Origin: Marinobacter salinisoli
Lineage (GTDB): Bacteria; Pseudomonadota; Gammaproteobacteria; Pseudomonadales; Oleiphilaceae
Assembly (NCBI RefSeq): GCF_017301335.1
Contig: NZ_CP071247.1
Span: 3,652,532-3,716,531 of the forward strand
DNA: 64,000 nucleotides
Direction of reading: 5' to 3'
Part shown: positions 28,827 to 35,358 of the stretch, one piece after another
Position numbering within the stretch: the first letter of the stretch is position 1
How the letters are laid out: each line of letters begins with the position of its first letter
The notes under the pieces: generated by a model
Seen by the model: the letters and a program-made list of their open reading frames with translations, nothing else
What the model was told of the DNA's origin: nothing
Database searches by the model: none
Translations under genes and position numbers: made by a program

Positions 28827-29444
28827 ATGCCTACCGAATTACCCTTTTCTCAAGCGTGCGAGAACAACAAAGACCCGATCCTGGCCAGGCTGCGTGAAAT
28901 CTTCGATGCACCAGGAACGGTGCTGGAGGTGGGCACGGGAACCGGGCAGCATGCCGTGCATTTTGCCAGAGCCCTGCCCCACCTGCAGTGGCAACCGACC
29001 GACCATCCGGATGCGGCTGATCTGTGCTGTCCCAGGCTGGAACAGGCCTCGCTGCCCAACATCCTGCCCGTGATTGAGCTGGACGTGAGTACTGCCGACT
29101 GGCCCGTTGAATCCTTCACCTGGGTATTCTCAGCAAACACCGCCCACATCATGGCGTGGCATGAAGTCGAACAGATGTTCATCCATATCGGTGAACACCT
29201 GCCAAAGTCCGGAGCCTTTTGTCTGTACGGCCCGTTCAACGATCGGGGCCAGTATTCCAGTGACAGCAACCGGCAGTTTGATCAATACCTGAGAGCCCGG
29301 GCACCGCATATGGGCATCCGGGACCTGCAAAACCTCTGCGAGCTGGCGGACGCGGCCGGGCTGACCCTGGCGAACAACGTCGCGATGCCCGCCAATAACC
29401 GGCTACTGGTGTTTCAGCGAATGCCGCTCGACTGCAACCACTGA
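28827..29444 (+). CDS. DUF938 family SAM-dependent methyltransferase
   Basis: A 205-residue class I methyltransferase fold with the SAM-binding motif VLEVGTGTGQHAVHFA (about 31-46), an acidic end to beta-2 (QPTDHP) and ANTAHIMAWHEVE. The FNDRGQYSSDSNRQFD segment is typical of DUF938. The substrate is unknown. Its 3' end overlaps the convergent trxC by 31 bases. Confidence 0.87.
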   Translation: MPTELPFSQACENNKDPILARLREIFDAPGTVLEVGTGTGQHAVHFARALPHLQWQPTDHPDAADLCCPRLEQASLPNILPVIELDVSTADWPVESFTWVFSANTAHIMAWHEVEQMFIHIGEHLPKSGAFCLYGPFNDRGQYSSDSNRQFDQYLRARAPHMGIRDLQNLCELADAAGLTLANNVAMPANNRLLVFQRMPLDCNH

Positions 29445-29854
29445 CTGATCTGCGCCTGATTCATGGCACCGCTCTGGCGTGCCACTTCGCGGCCGTTCTG
29501 GAACAGAATCAGGGTGGGTATGCTGCGAATGCCAAACTGACCGGCCGGCCCCGGGGCCTGTTCGGTGTTCAGCTTGGCGAAGCGCACTTTGCCCTGCCAG
29601 CCTTTGGCCGCCAGTTCGAACTGAGGCGCCATCGCTTTACAGGGGCCACACCAGCTGGCCCAGAAATCCACCAGCACCGGCACATCGCTGCGCCCGGTGT
29701 GAGCCGCAAAGTTCTGCTCCGACAATTCCAGCACCTTACCCGGCCATAAGGGCTGTTTGCAGGCGCCACAGTTGCCGCCTGCGGATAGTTTCTCTACCGG
29801 CACACGATTCGTTTTGTGGCAATGGGGGCACACCAGGTGTCGGATGTCAGTCAT
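29414..29854 (-). CDS. trxC: Thioredoxin 2
   Basis: A 146-residue TrxC-type thioredoxin: an N-terminal zinc finger with cysteine pairs CPHC and CGAC, then a thioredoxin domain with the active site WCGPC and cis-proline in RSIPTL. It reduces protein disulfides in the cytoplasm and is often part of the oxidative-stress response. The start MTDIRHLVCPHC gives the normal length; the longer frame adds 16 unrelated residues. It overlaps the methyltransferase gene on the other strand by 31 bases. Confidence 0.93.
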   Translation of the reverse strand: MTDIRHLVCPHCHKTNRVPVEKLSAGGNCGACKQPLWPGKVLELSEQNFAAHTGRSDVPVLVDFWASWCGPCKAMAPQFELAAKGWQGKVRFAKLNTEQAPGPAGQFGIRSIPTLILFQNGREVARQSGAMNQAQISQWLQSSGIR

Positions 29855-29935
29855 GTGGGATTCGCCTCTGATTGCGTGAGTATGAGAATCATCAGGGCAC
29901 ACGCAAAGAAATCAAGCAACGCGGCTCATTGCCGT

Positions 29936-31387
29936 TCATTGCAGAGTAAAGACAAAGCCCAGCAAGCCATAGCTGAGCAGTGTCACCACGATGATTGCCA
30001 GAATATTCAGGACAAATCCGGCACGGATCATGTCCGAGATCTGCATGTGCCCGCTGGCAAACACAATGGCATTGGGCGGTGTCGCCACCGGCATCATGAA
30101 GGCACAACTGGCGGCGATGGCCGCCGGCACCGTCAGCAGAAGCACCGGCATGTCCTGAGACACCGCGAGGGCTCCCAGCAGAGGCAGAAACGCCGCCGCC
30201 GTGGCGGTGTTGCTGGTCACTTCGGTGAGAAAAATAATGACGCCAACCACCAGCACCACGATCGCCACCGTCGGCAACTGCCCCGCCGCTGACAGCGACT
30301 GCGCAATCCATTCCGCCAGACCCGAACTGCTGATCACCCCCGCCATGGCAAGCCCGCCACCGAACAGCAACAAGACGCCCCAGGGAATGCGTTGCGCCGT
30401 CGCCCACTCCAGCAAAAACTCACGCCTACTGAGGTTCACCGGAATCAGGAACATGGCGATGGCGGCCGCGATGGCAATGCCCGTATCACTGAGCCAGGGC
30501 ATCAGCCCATCCGCCAGCAGCGGCCGGAATATCCAGGCCGCAGCCGTGATGGCAAACACCATGGCCACCAGCTTTTCACCCTTTTGCAGCGGCCCGAGGT
30601 TGCCCAGTTCGTCCCTGATCGTGTCCACGCTGCCCGCCTGATGGCCCAGCCCGAAATCCCGACGACTGAGCCAGCCCCAGATCAAAACCAGCATCACCAC
30701 AGAGACCGGAACACCCAGCAGCATCCATTGGGCGAAGCCGACGGAGATACCCTGGTGTTCGCTCAGGTAAGCCGCCAGCAAGGCATTGGGCGGTGTGCCA
30801 ATCAACGTGGCAATGCCGCCAACGCTGGCCGAGTAGGCAATGGCCAGAAGCAACGCCGTGGCGTATCGACGCACCCCCTCCTCGTTGGACGAATCCACCA
30901 TGGCGATCACCGAGAGCGCAATCGGCAGCATCATGATGGAGGTGGCGGTATTGCTCACCCACATACTCAGGAAGGCCGTGGCGATCATAAAACCTGCGAT
31001 CTGACGGCGCGGCTGGTAACCCACGCGCTTGAGGATAAGCAGCGCGATGCGCCGGTGCAGGTCCCAGCGCTGCATCGCCAGGCCCAGGGTAAAACCGCCC
31101 AGGAACAGGAAGATTATGGGGTGGGCATAGGGGGCGGTGGCACTCTGAACGTCCCCCAGCCCGAGCGCCGGAATCAGGACAATCGGCACCAAGGCCGTGG
31201 CCGGAATGGGAATGGCCTCGGTGGCCCACCAAGCCGCCATCAGCAACATCAACCCGAGTGCCGCCCAGGCTTGCGGCATCATGCCCTCGGGTGCCGGAAG
31301 GGCCAGAGTAATCAGCAGGAACAGTGGGCCCAGAATAAGACCGATCATTCGAACCCGGGATGGGCGCTCGGAATCGCGATTACTCAC
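29936..31387 (-). CDS. DASS/SLC13-family anion permease
   Basis: A 483-residue transporter with about 11-12 helices. The paired signatures SNTATSIMMLPIALS and SNTATAAAFLPLLG (each before a helix) and the GTPPNALL / ATPPNAIVFA loops mark the divalent anion:sodium symporter family, which carries dicarboxylates, citrate or sulfate. The start is GTG at 31387: AGGGAGG precedes it at the right distance, whereas the upstream ATG overlaps that site. It is alone on its strand; trxC follows after 81 bases. Confidence 0.88.
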   Translation of the reverse strand: MSNRDSERPSRVRMIGLILGPLFLLITLALPAPEGMMPQAWAALGLMLLMAAWWATEAIPIPATALVPIVLIPALGLGDVQSATAPYAHPIIFLFLGGFTLGLAMQRWDLHRRIALLILKRVGYQPRRQIAGFMIATAFLSMWVSNTATSIMMLPIALSVIAMVDSSNEEGVRRYATALLLAIAYSASVGGIATLIGTPPNALLAAYLSEHQGISVGFAQWMLLGVPVSVVMLVLIWGWLSRRDFGLGHQAGSVDTIRDELGNLGPLQKGEKLVAMVFAITAAAWIFRPLLADGLMPWLSDTGIAIAAAIAMFLIPVNLSRREFLLEWATAQRIPWGVLLLFGGGLAMAGVISSSGLAEWIAQSLSAAGQLPTVAIVVLVVGVIIFLTEVTSNTATAAAFLPLLGALAVSQDMPVLLLTVPAAIAASCAFMMPVATPPNAIVFASGHMQISDMIRAGFVLNILAIIVVTLLSYGLLGFVFTLQ

Positions 31388-31490
31388 AACAACCTCCCTG
31401 TCATACAACCTGCTGCTGGCCGGCAGCGAGTCTATTTAAGAGTCAGAGCACAATAGCGCTGGACCGTTGGTCAGGCAAAAACGCCCCGGC

Positions 31491-31925
31491 CTACAGCCGC
31501 TCAATTGCCTTGAGCAGCGAACGAAAGGCCTTGGTGAAGCTGCGCTCAGCCACCCTGTCCAGCACCCGGCCGAGCAACGGAACCGTCACGTGCCCTTCGG
31601 AAATCCAGGTCACCCGGGTTCGATCGCCCTCAGGCCGCAACAGGATCTCCCCTCGGGTATGCCGGACCGGGAGCGGACTCGATTGTTCGATGCGGTAGTC
31701 CATCCGGTTCGGCCGCTGGAACCGGGTAATGCGCTCGGTTAACTCCAACCGGCCGGCACCGATAATCCGCAGCGCGCCTTCGCCATTTCGCTCCTCGTTG
31801 CCCTCTTCGACCAGCAGCGACTTGTCGACGCCCGGGAACCGGTCATAGCGGGCGTGATCGGAGATGGCCTGAAACACCGCGTCGATATCTTTGGCAAGAA
31901 CCTGCTCGACATGAATGCGAAACAT
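31491..31925 (-). CDS. SRPBCC (START-like) family protein
   Basis: A 144-residue single-domain helix-grip fold protein. The N-terminus MFRIHVEQVLAKDIDAVFQAISDHARYDRFPGV and the alternating strands (LELTERITRF, RMDYRIEQSSP, RGEILLRPEGDRTRVTW) are typical of polyketide cyclase/dehydrase-like SRPBCC proteins, which bind hydrophobic ligands. No signal peptide; ligand unknown. It lies 103 bases upstream (in transcription order) of the DASS permease gene on the same strand. Confidence 0.8.
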   Translation of the reverse strand: MFRIHVEQVLAKDIDAVFQAISDHARYDRFPGVDKSLLVEEGNEERNGEGALRIIGAGRLELTERITRFQRPNRMDYRIEQSSPLPVRHTRGEILLRPEGDRTRVTWISEGHVTVPLLGRVLDRVAERSFTKAFRSLLKAIERL

Positions 31926-32038
31926 ACGCTCCCCTTAACTCGTTTCCGATTGCAGGCTGGGCCAGCCCCTGAACAATCGCACCTGTGAAGCATGTTACAG
32001 TGCCGCCTCAGTTTCTTAAAAAGGAAAGCTCAAGGAAG

Positions 32039-32785
32039 ATGAACAACAACTACAAAATTGCCCTGCTGATTGACTGTGACAATGTCAGCCACCAATCCAT
32101 CGAAGGGGTGCTCCAGGAGCTTGCCAAGTACGGCGCGGTAAACGTGCGACATGCCCACGGCAACTGGAACGGGCCGCAACTGGGTGGCTGGATTGAAAAG
32201 CTTCATGCAAATGCCATCCGGCCCGTCCAGCAATTTGCCTACACCACGGGCAAAAACGCCACCGACGCCTCAATGATCATCGACGCCATGGATTTACTCT
32301 ACAGCGGAAACGTCGATGCCTTTGCACTCATGACCAGCGATTCCGATTTCACGCCGCTGGTCATGCGTATTCTCGAAGCCGGCCTGCCGGTCTTTGGCTT
32401 CGGCGAGCGCAAAACTCCCATGCCGTTTGTTAATGCCTGCTCTCAGTTCATCTACACAGAAAACCTGCGCGCAGACAGCGACGAACCGGATGGCATCAGC
32501 GATGGCGCTACTCCGAAGGCCACCGTCGAAACCAAGTGGGCGCGCAACCAATTGCGCGGCGACACCGTCCTGGTAAGGACACTCAGAACGGCCGTGGAAC
32601 AAACCGCTGATGACGATGGCTGGGCGCACCTGGGCAAAGTGGGTCAGTACATCTCCAACAACAGCTCCTTCTCCCCGGTGAACTACGGGTATAAAAAGCT
32701 CAGTGATCTCATTCGGGCCAGTGAATTATTCGAGATGAGCACGCGGGACAAGAACGTTTTCTACATCAAAAGTCCGGAGAAATAG
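32039..32785 (+). CDS. NYN-domain ribonuclease-like protein with OST-HTH/LOTUS domain
   Basis: A 248-residue protein. The N-terminal NYN (PIN-like, LabA/MARF1-type) domain shows the acidic metal-binding residues in LLIDCDN (near residue 10), KNATDASMIIDAMDLL (about 76-91) and MTSDSDFTPL (about 102-111). The C-terminal ~75 residues (RTLRTAVEQTADDDGWAHLGKVGQYI...YGYKKLSDLI) are an OST-HTH/LOTUS RNA-binding domain. This domain pairing suggests an RNA-directed nuclease or RNA-binding protein; the target is unknown. The start at 32039 follows AAGGAAG. No partner gene is adjacent. Confidence 0.88.
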   Translation: MNNNYKIALLIDCDNVSHQSIEGVLQELAKYGAVNVRHAHGNWNGPQLGGWIEKLHANAIRPVQQFAYTTGKNATDASMIIDAMDLLYSGNVDAFALMTSDSDFTPLVMRILEAGLPVFGFGERKTPMPFVNACSQFIYTENLRADSDEPDGISDGATPKATVETKWARNQLRGDTVLVRTLRTAVEQTADDDGWAHLGKVGQYISNNSSFSPVNYGYKKLSDLIRASELFEMSTRDKNVFYIKSPEK

Positions 32786-32864
32786 GTCGGTTCGATTTCC
32801 CTAGATAAGATGGCTGTAAGGATCGGGCAGCCGGCTTTACCGGAAAAGATCCGTCGCAAGCGAG

Positions 32865-33233
32865 CCTGAACCATGACCATCGATCGTGACCGCCTCGCCG
32901 CACTTGCCGCGAACCCCCCACTTTCATGGGGGCAGATATCGACAGCTGCACCGACGTTTTGGGGCTAACCTGCGTTTCTGCATCCCCTTGGGCCTGTGAC
33001 GCTGGTTCGATAAGCGAGGCATCCGCAATCCGGTAGAACTGGACTGGTGGCAGTCGGCGCCGGAAGAGTCGGTCAGGATGCATCAGGATATTGGCGCCCG
33101 CCAGTCAGTCGCCGTGACTCGCTCAGATACCAGATCTTCCCGATTCACCTCTTCGGCTCGCTATCACGACCAAGCCAGAGTTACGATACGAAGAACTGGC
33201 GGATGAAACATGTCATGGGCAATGGAGGCGGCG
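32865..33233 (+). pseudogene. Decayed metallo-beta-lactamase-fold (NAPE-PLD/UlaG-like) gene remnant
   Basis: This otherwise empty 454-base stretch contains fragments in different frames that read in the family's order: LNHDH (about 32868, metal site), LRFCIPLGL-stop-RWFDKRGI and PVELDWWQSAPEE (33004-33070), MHQDIGARQSVAV (33078-33116) and PELRYEELADET (33174-33210). In the intact family about 100 residues separate ELDWWQ from HQDIGAR, so an internal deletion plus frameshifts and a stop are implied. The family identity is from memory of these motifs. Confidence 0.55.
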
Positions 33234-33239
33234 GAAACG

Positions 33240-33734
33240 GTGAAACACAATTGGATCAGGAATGTCGGGGTACTTGCCGCTGTTTCTCTGGGGCTTTCAG
33301 GGTGTATGGACGCCAACCACGGCCACTTTGGCGTTGAAGACATTCCCTCAAGGTTCAGCAGTGAAGGAGAGCGCCTCTATTTCACCGGCACCTCGAGCTC
33401 CGGTGAACGGATCATCCCGGTTGGTGGGCACCATCACATGCAGATGCATGGCGGAAGCTGCGCCACTTGCCACGGTGCCGACAAAGAAGGCGGTGCCATC
33501 ATGTGGCCGCGATTCTGGGTCGTGGCTCCGGCTTTAACCCATGGGGCATTAGAGCAAGAGCACAACGACGGCCACGACCATGCCTCCTATGACGAATCCT
33601 CGCTCAAAAAGGCCATCGTGAACGGCGTTGGCCCCGATGGTGAACCTCTGCACGATACAATGCCACGCTGGCGAATGTCGGAGGAAAGCCTGAATGCGCT
33701 GGTTCACTATCTGCTCGGTGAACATTCGCACTGA
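33240..33734 (+). CDS. Haem c-binding lipoprotein
   Basis: A 164-residue exported protein with a lipobox (LGLSGC, C22) and one c-type haem site, CATCH (residues 74-78). A histidine-rich run HHHMQMH precedes the haem site and EHNDGHDHASYD lies further on, which may bind metal. The distal part (KAIVNGVGPDGEPLHDTMPRWRMSEESLNALVHYLL) fits a class I cytochrome c with a methionine axial ligand. The start is GTG at 33240 with GGAGG upstream; the frame's earlier ATGs read through the pseudogene remnant. Electron-transfer role expected, partner unknown. Confidence 0.82.
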   Translation: MKHNWIRNVGVLAAVSLGLSGCMDANHGHFGVEDIPSRFSSEGERLYFTGTSSSGERIIPVGGHHHMQMHGGSCATCHGADKEGGAIMWPRFWVVAPALTHGALEQEHNDGHDHASYDESSLKKAIVNGVGPDGEPLHDTMPRWRMSEESLNALVHYLLGEHSH

Positions 33735-33793
33735 GCCGCTGGTTAGCCAAGACTCAAGACCAGGGTCAGAACGGAATCGGCAGGCTGATTTGA

Positions 33794-34249
33794 TCAAACC
33801 GGCAGTTCGATGATGTCACCCGCAACACCATTTTCGTTCACTGTCAGCCGTCCTACCGTAATGGGCAGAGTGAAGCGCCGGGGCCCCGCCCCACCGGGAT
33901 TGAAGTAAAGAACGTCGCCGACCCACTCGTTGCGGGGTTTATGAGAATGGCCGGCAATCACCACGCGGTAACGGCCTTGCGGATCTATGTCGAGGGTTTT
34001 GACATCGTGAAGCATGTAGAACGCGTGGCCGAGAAACGCCAGTTTCTGCACATCGGGCAGCGCCGCCGCACGGCCGGTTTTATCGATATTGCCACGAATC
34101 GCGATCACCGGCGCGATGGCCTCCAGCGCGTCCAGGACATCATCTTTCCCCACGTCACCGGCGTGCAGGATCAGTTCCGAGCCGCTCAGTGCCTCCAGGG
34201 CTTCGGGGCGCATTTTGCTGTGGGTGTCTGCGATAACGCCGATATTCAT
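33794..34249 (-). CDS. YfcE-type metallophosphoesterase
   Basis: A 151-residue calcineurin-like phosphoesterase with the metal ligands in VIADTHSK (D8, H10), LHAGDVGK, RGNID (GNxD) and VIAGHSHKPR. Small YfcE/MJ0936-like enzymes hydrolyse phosphodiesters in vitro; the natural substrate is unknown. The start MNIGVIADTH at 34249 puts the fold at the normal distance from the N-terminus; the upstream frame adds 53 non-homologous residues. Confidence 0.87.
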   Translation of the reverse strand: MNIGVIADTHSKMRPEALEALSGSELILHAGDVGKDDVLDALEAIAPVIAIRGNIDKTGRAAALPDVQKLAFLGHAFYMLHDVKTLDIDPQGRYRVVIAGHSHKPRNEWVGDVLYFNPGGAGPRRFTLPITVGRLTVNENGVAGDIIELPV

Positions 34250-34325
34250 ACGTATACCTGAGCGTGCCTGTTCCTCGAAGCGAGAATCCAACAACGAGGC
34301 GCGCGTTCGACTACAGTTAGATTGT

Positions 34326-34409
34326 GTTGATAAGTACGGCTTTCGAAGCCTAGCGCAAACAAGTTGTCCGGACCTCAGCATTTGTTGCCGATGCAGTCTC
34401 CTTATCAAC
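34326..34409 (+). other. Structured intergenic stretch
   Basis: Within the 245-base gap between the phosphoesterase and the acidic exported protein, GTTGATAAG (34326-34334) and CTTATCAAC (34401-34409) form a perfect nine-base inverted repeat enclosing a GGCTTTCGAAGCC hairpin (34338-34350) and weaker pairing. It could be an RNA structure or protein-binding site. I recognise no named family. Confidence 0.35.
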
Positions 34410-34494
34410 CTTACGCCAAACTAGAGAAGCTACCACGAAGCGCGGTTACTGAACGCTTTATCCGCCGGAACCATCTCATCCGAAGGAGAACGAC

Positions 34495-34800
34495 ATGAAA
34501 AAGCTACGTGCTCTCGTCTTTTATGCCCTTGTCACACCTGCCGTCAGCCTGGGTTCCGCCGCTTTGGCCGCCTCACATCATGGCGACGACAATAAGGACG
34601 TGGGCGAGCAGGATATGGACAAGCATGCCCAGCCCGAAAATCAAAACGGCGAATTTGAGCAGGATGCCGAAAAGTCCAAATACAATTCCCCCGATGCAGC
34701 GGGCATGGAGGAAGAAGATGGCTCGGACTCGGGCGACCACTCAGATATGAAGAAAGAGGATGGTATGGAGTCCTCATCGGCCGAAGGCACGGACGAGTAA
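34495..34800 (+). CDS. Acidic exported protein, unknown
   Basis: A 101-residue protein with a signal peptide (LVFYALVTPAVSLGSAALAA, cleavage near LAA-SHH). The mature ~75 residues are strongly acidic and hydrophilic (Asp, Glu, Ser, Gly, Lys) with no cysteine and little predicted order. Family not recognised. AAGGAG precedes the ATG. Acidic periplasmic proteins may bind cations, but nothing here proves it. Confidence 0.6.
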   Translation: MKKLRALVFYALVTPAVSLGSAALAASHHGDDNKDVGEQDMDKHAQPENQNGEFEQDAEKSKYNSPDAAGMEEEDGSDSGDHSDMKKEDGMESSSAEGTDE

Positions 34801-34856
34801 CCTGACAGGGGCGGAGCCTGGTTTGCTCGCGCCCCTTCATCCCTCACCTCAATCCC

Positions 34857-35339
34857 TCAATGATGATGCCCACCGGGCCCATGGGCATGGCCGTGGGCGA
34901 TCTCTTCCGGCTCTGCGGCGCGCACGTCGATGATTTCGATATCGAAGGTCAGCGTTTTACCGGCCATCGGATGGTTGGTGTCGACATCGGCAAACTTGTG
35001 GCCGACCTTGGCGACGACCACATGGCGCGGGCCCTGCTCGGTTTGCACCTGAGCGATCATGCCCTTCTTCCAGCGTTTGGCGCCCATCAGATGCTTGATG
35101 GGCACGCGCTGGACGGCACCCTCCTTGCGCGGACCGTAGGCTTTGTCCGGCGTGACGGTAACGCTGAACGTATCGCCGGCATCCCGACCTTCAATGGCCT
35201 CTTCCAGCCCCCTGATAACGCCACCGTGGCCATGCAGGTAAGCGTTCGGCTCGCCGCCGTGGGAGTCCTCGATGGCGTTGCCGTGTTCATCACGGACGCT
35301 GTAGTGAAACAAGACCACCTGATTCTTTTCGATTGGCAT
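34857..35339 (-). CDS. slyD: FKBP-type peptidyl-prolyl isomerase, SlyD-like
   Basis: A 160-residue SlyD: the FKBP half-domains (VVLFHYSVRDEHGNAIEDS; YLHGHGGVIRGLEEAIEGRDAGD) flank an insert-in-flap chaperone domain (about 68-130), and the tail is His-rich (HGHAHGPGGHHH), which binds nickel in E. coli SlyD. It helps folding and nickel delivery in the cytoplasm. The start MPIEKNQVV has GGAG upstream; the frame extends 36 codons further without a site. A nickel role would suit the urease operon 9 kb away. Confidence 0.9.
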   Translation of the reverse strand: MPIEKNQVVLFHYSVRDEHGNAIEDSHGGEPNAYLHGHGGVIRGLEEAIEGRDAGDTFSVTVTPDKAYGPRKEGAVQRVPIKHLMGAKRWKKGMIAQVQTEQGPRHVVVAKVGHKFADVDTNHPMAGKTLTFDIEIIDVRAAEPEEIAHGHAHGPGGHHH

Positions 35340-35358
35340 AACTGTTCTCCGCGACGGT

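Noticed and set aside
32766..33083. A 105-codon minus-strand frame
   Set aside because: It is antisense to the metallo-beta-lactamase-fold remnant and has no signs of coding.
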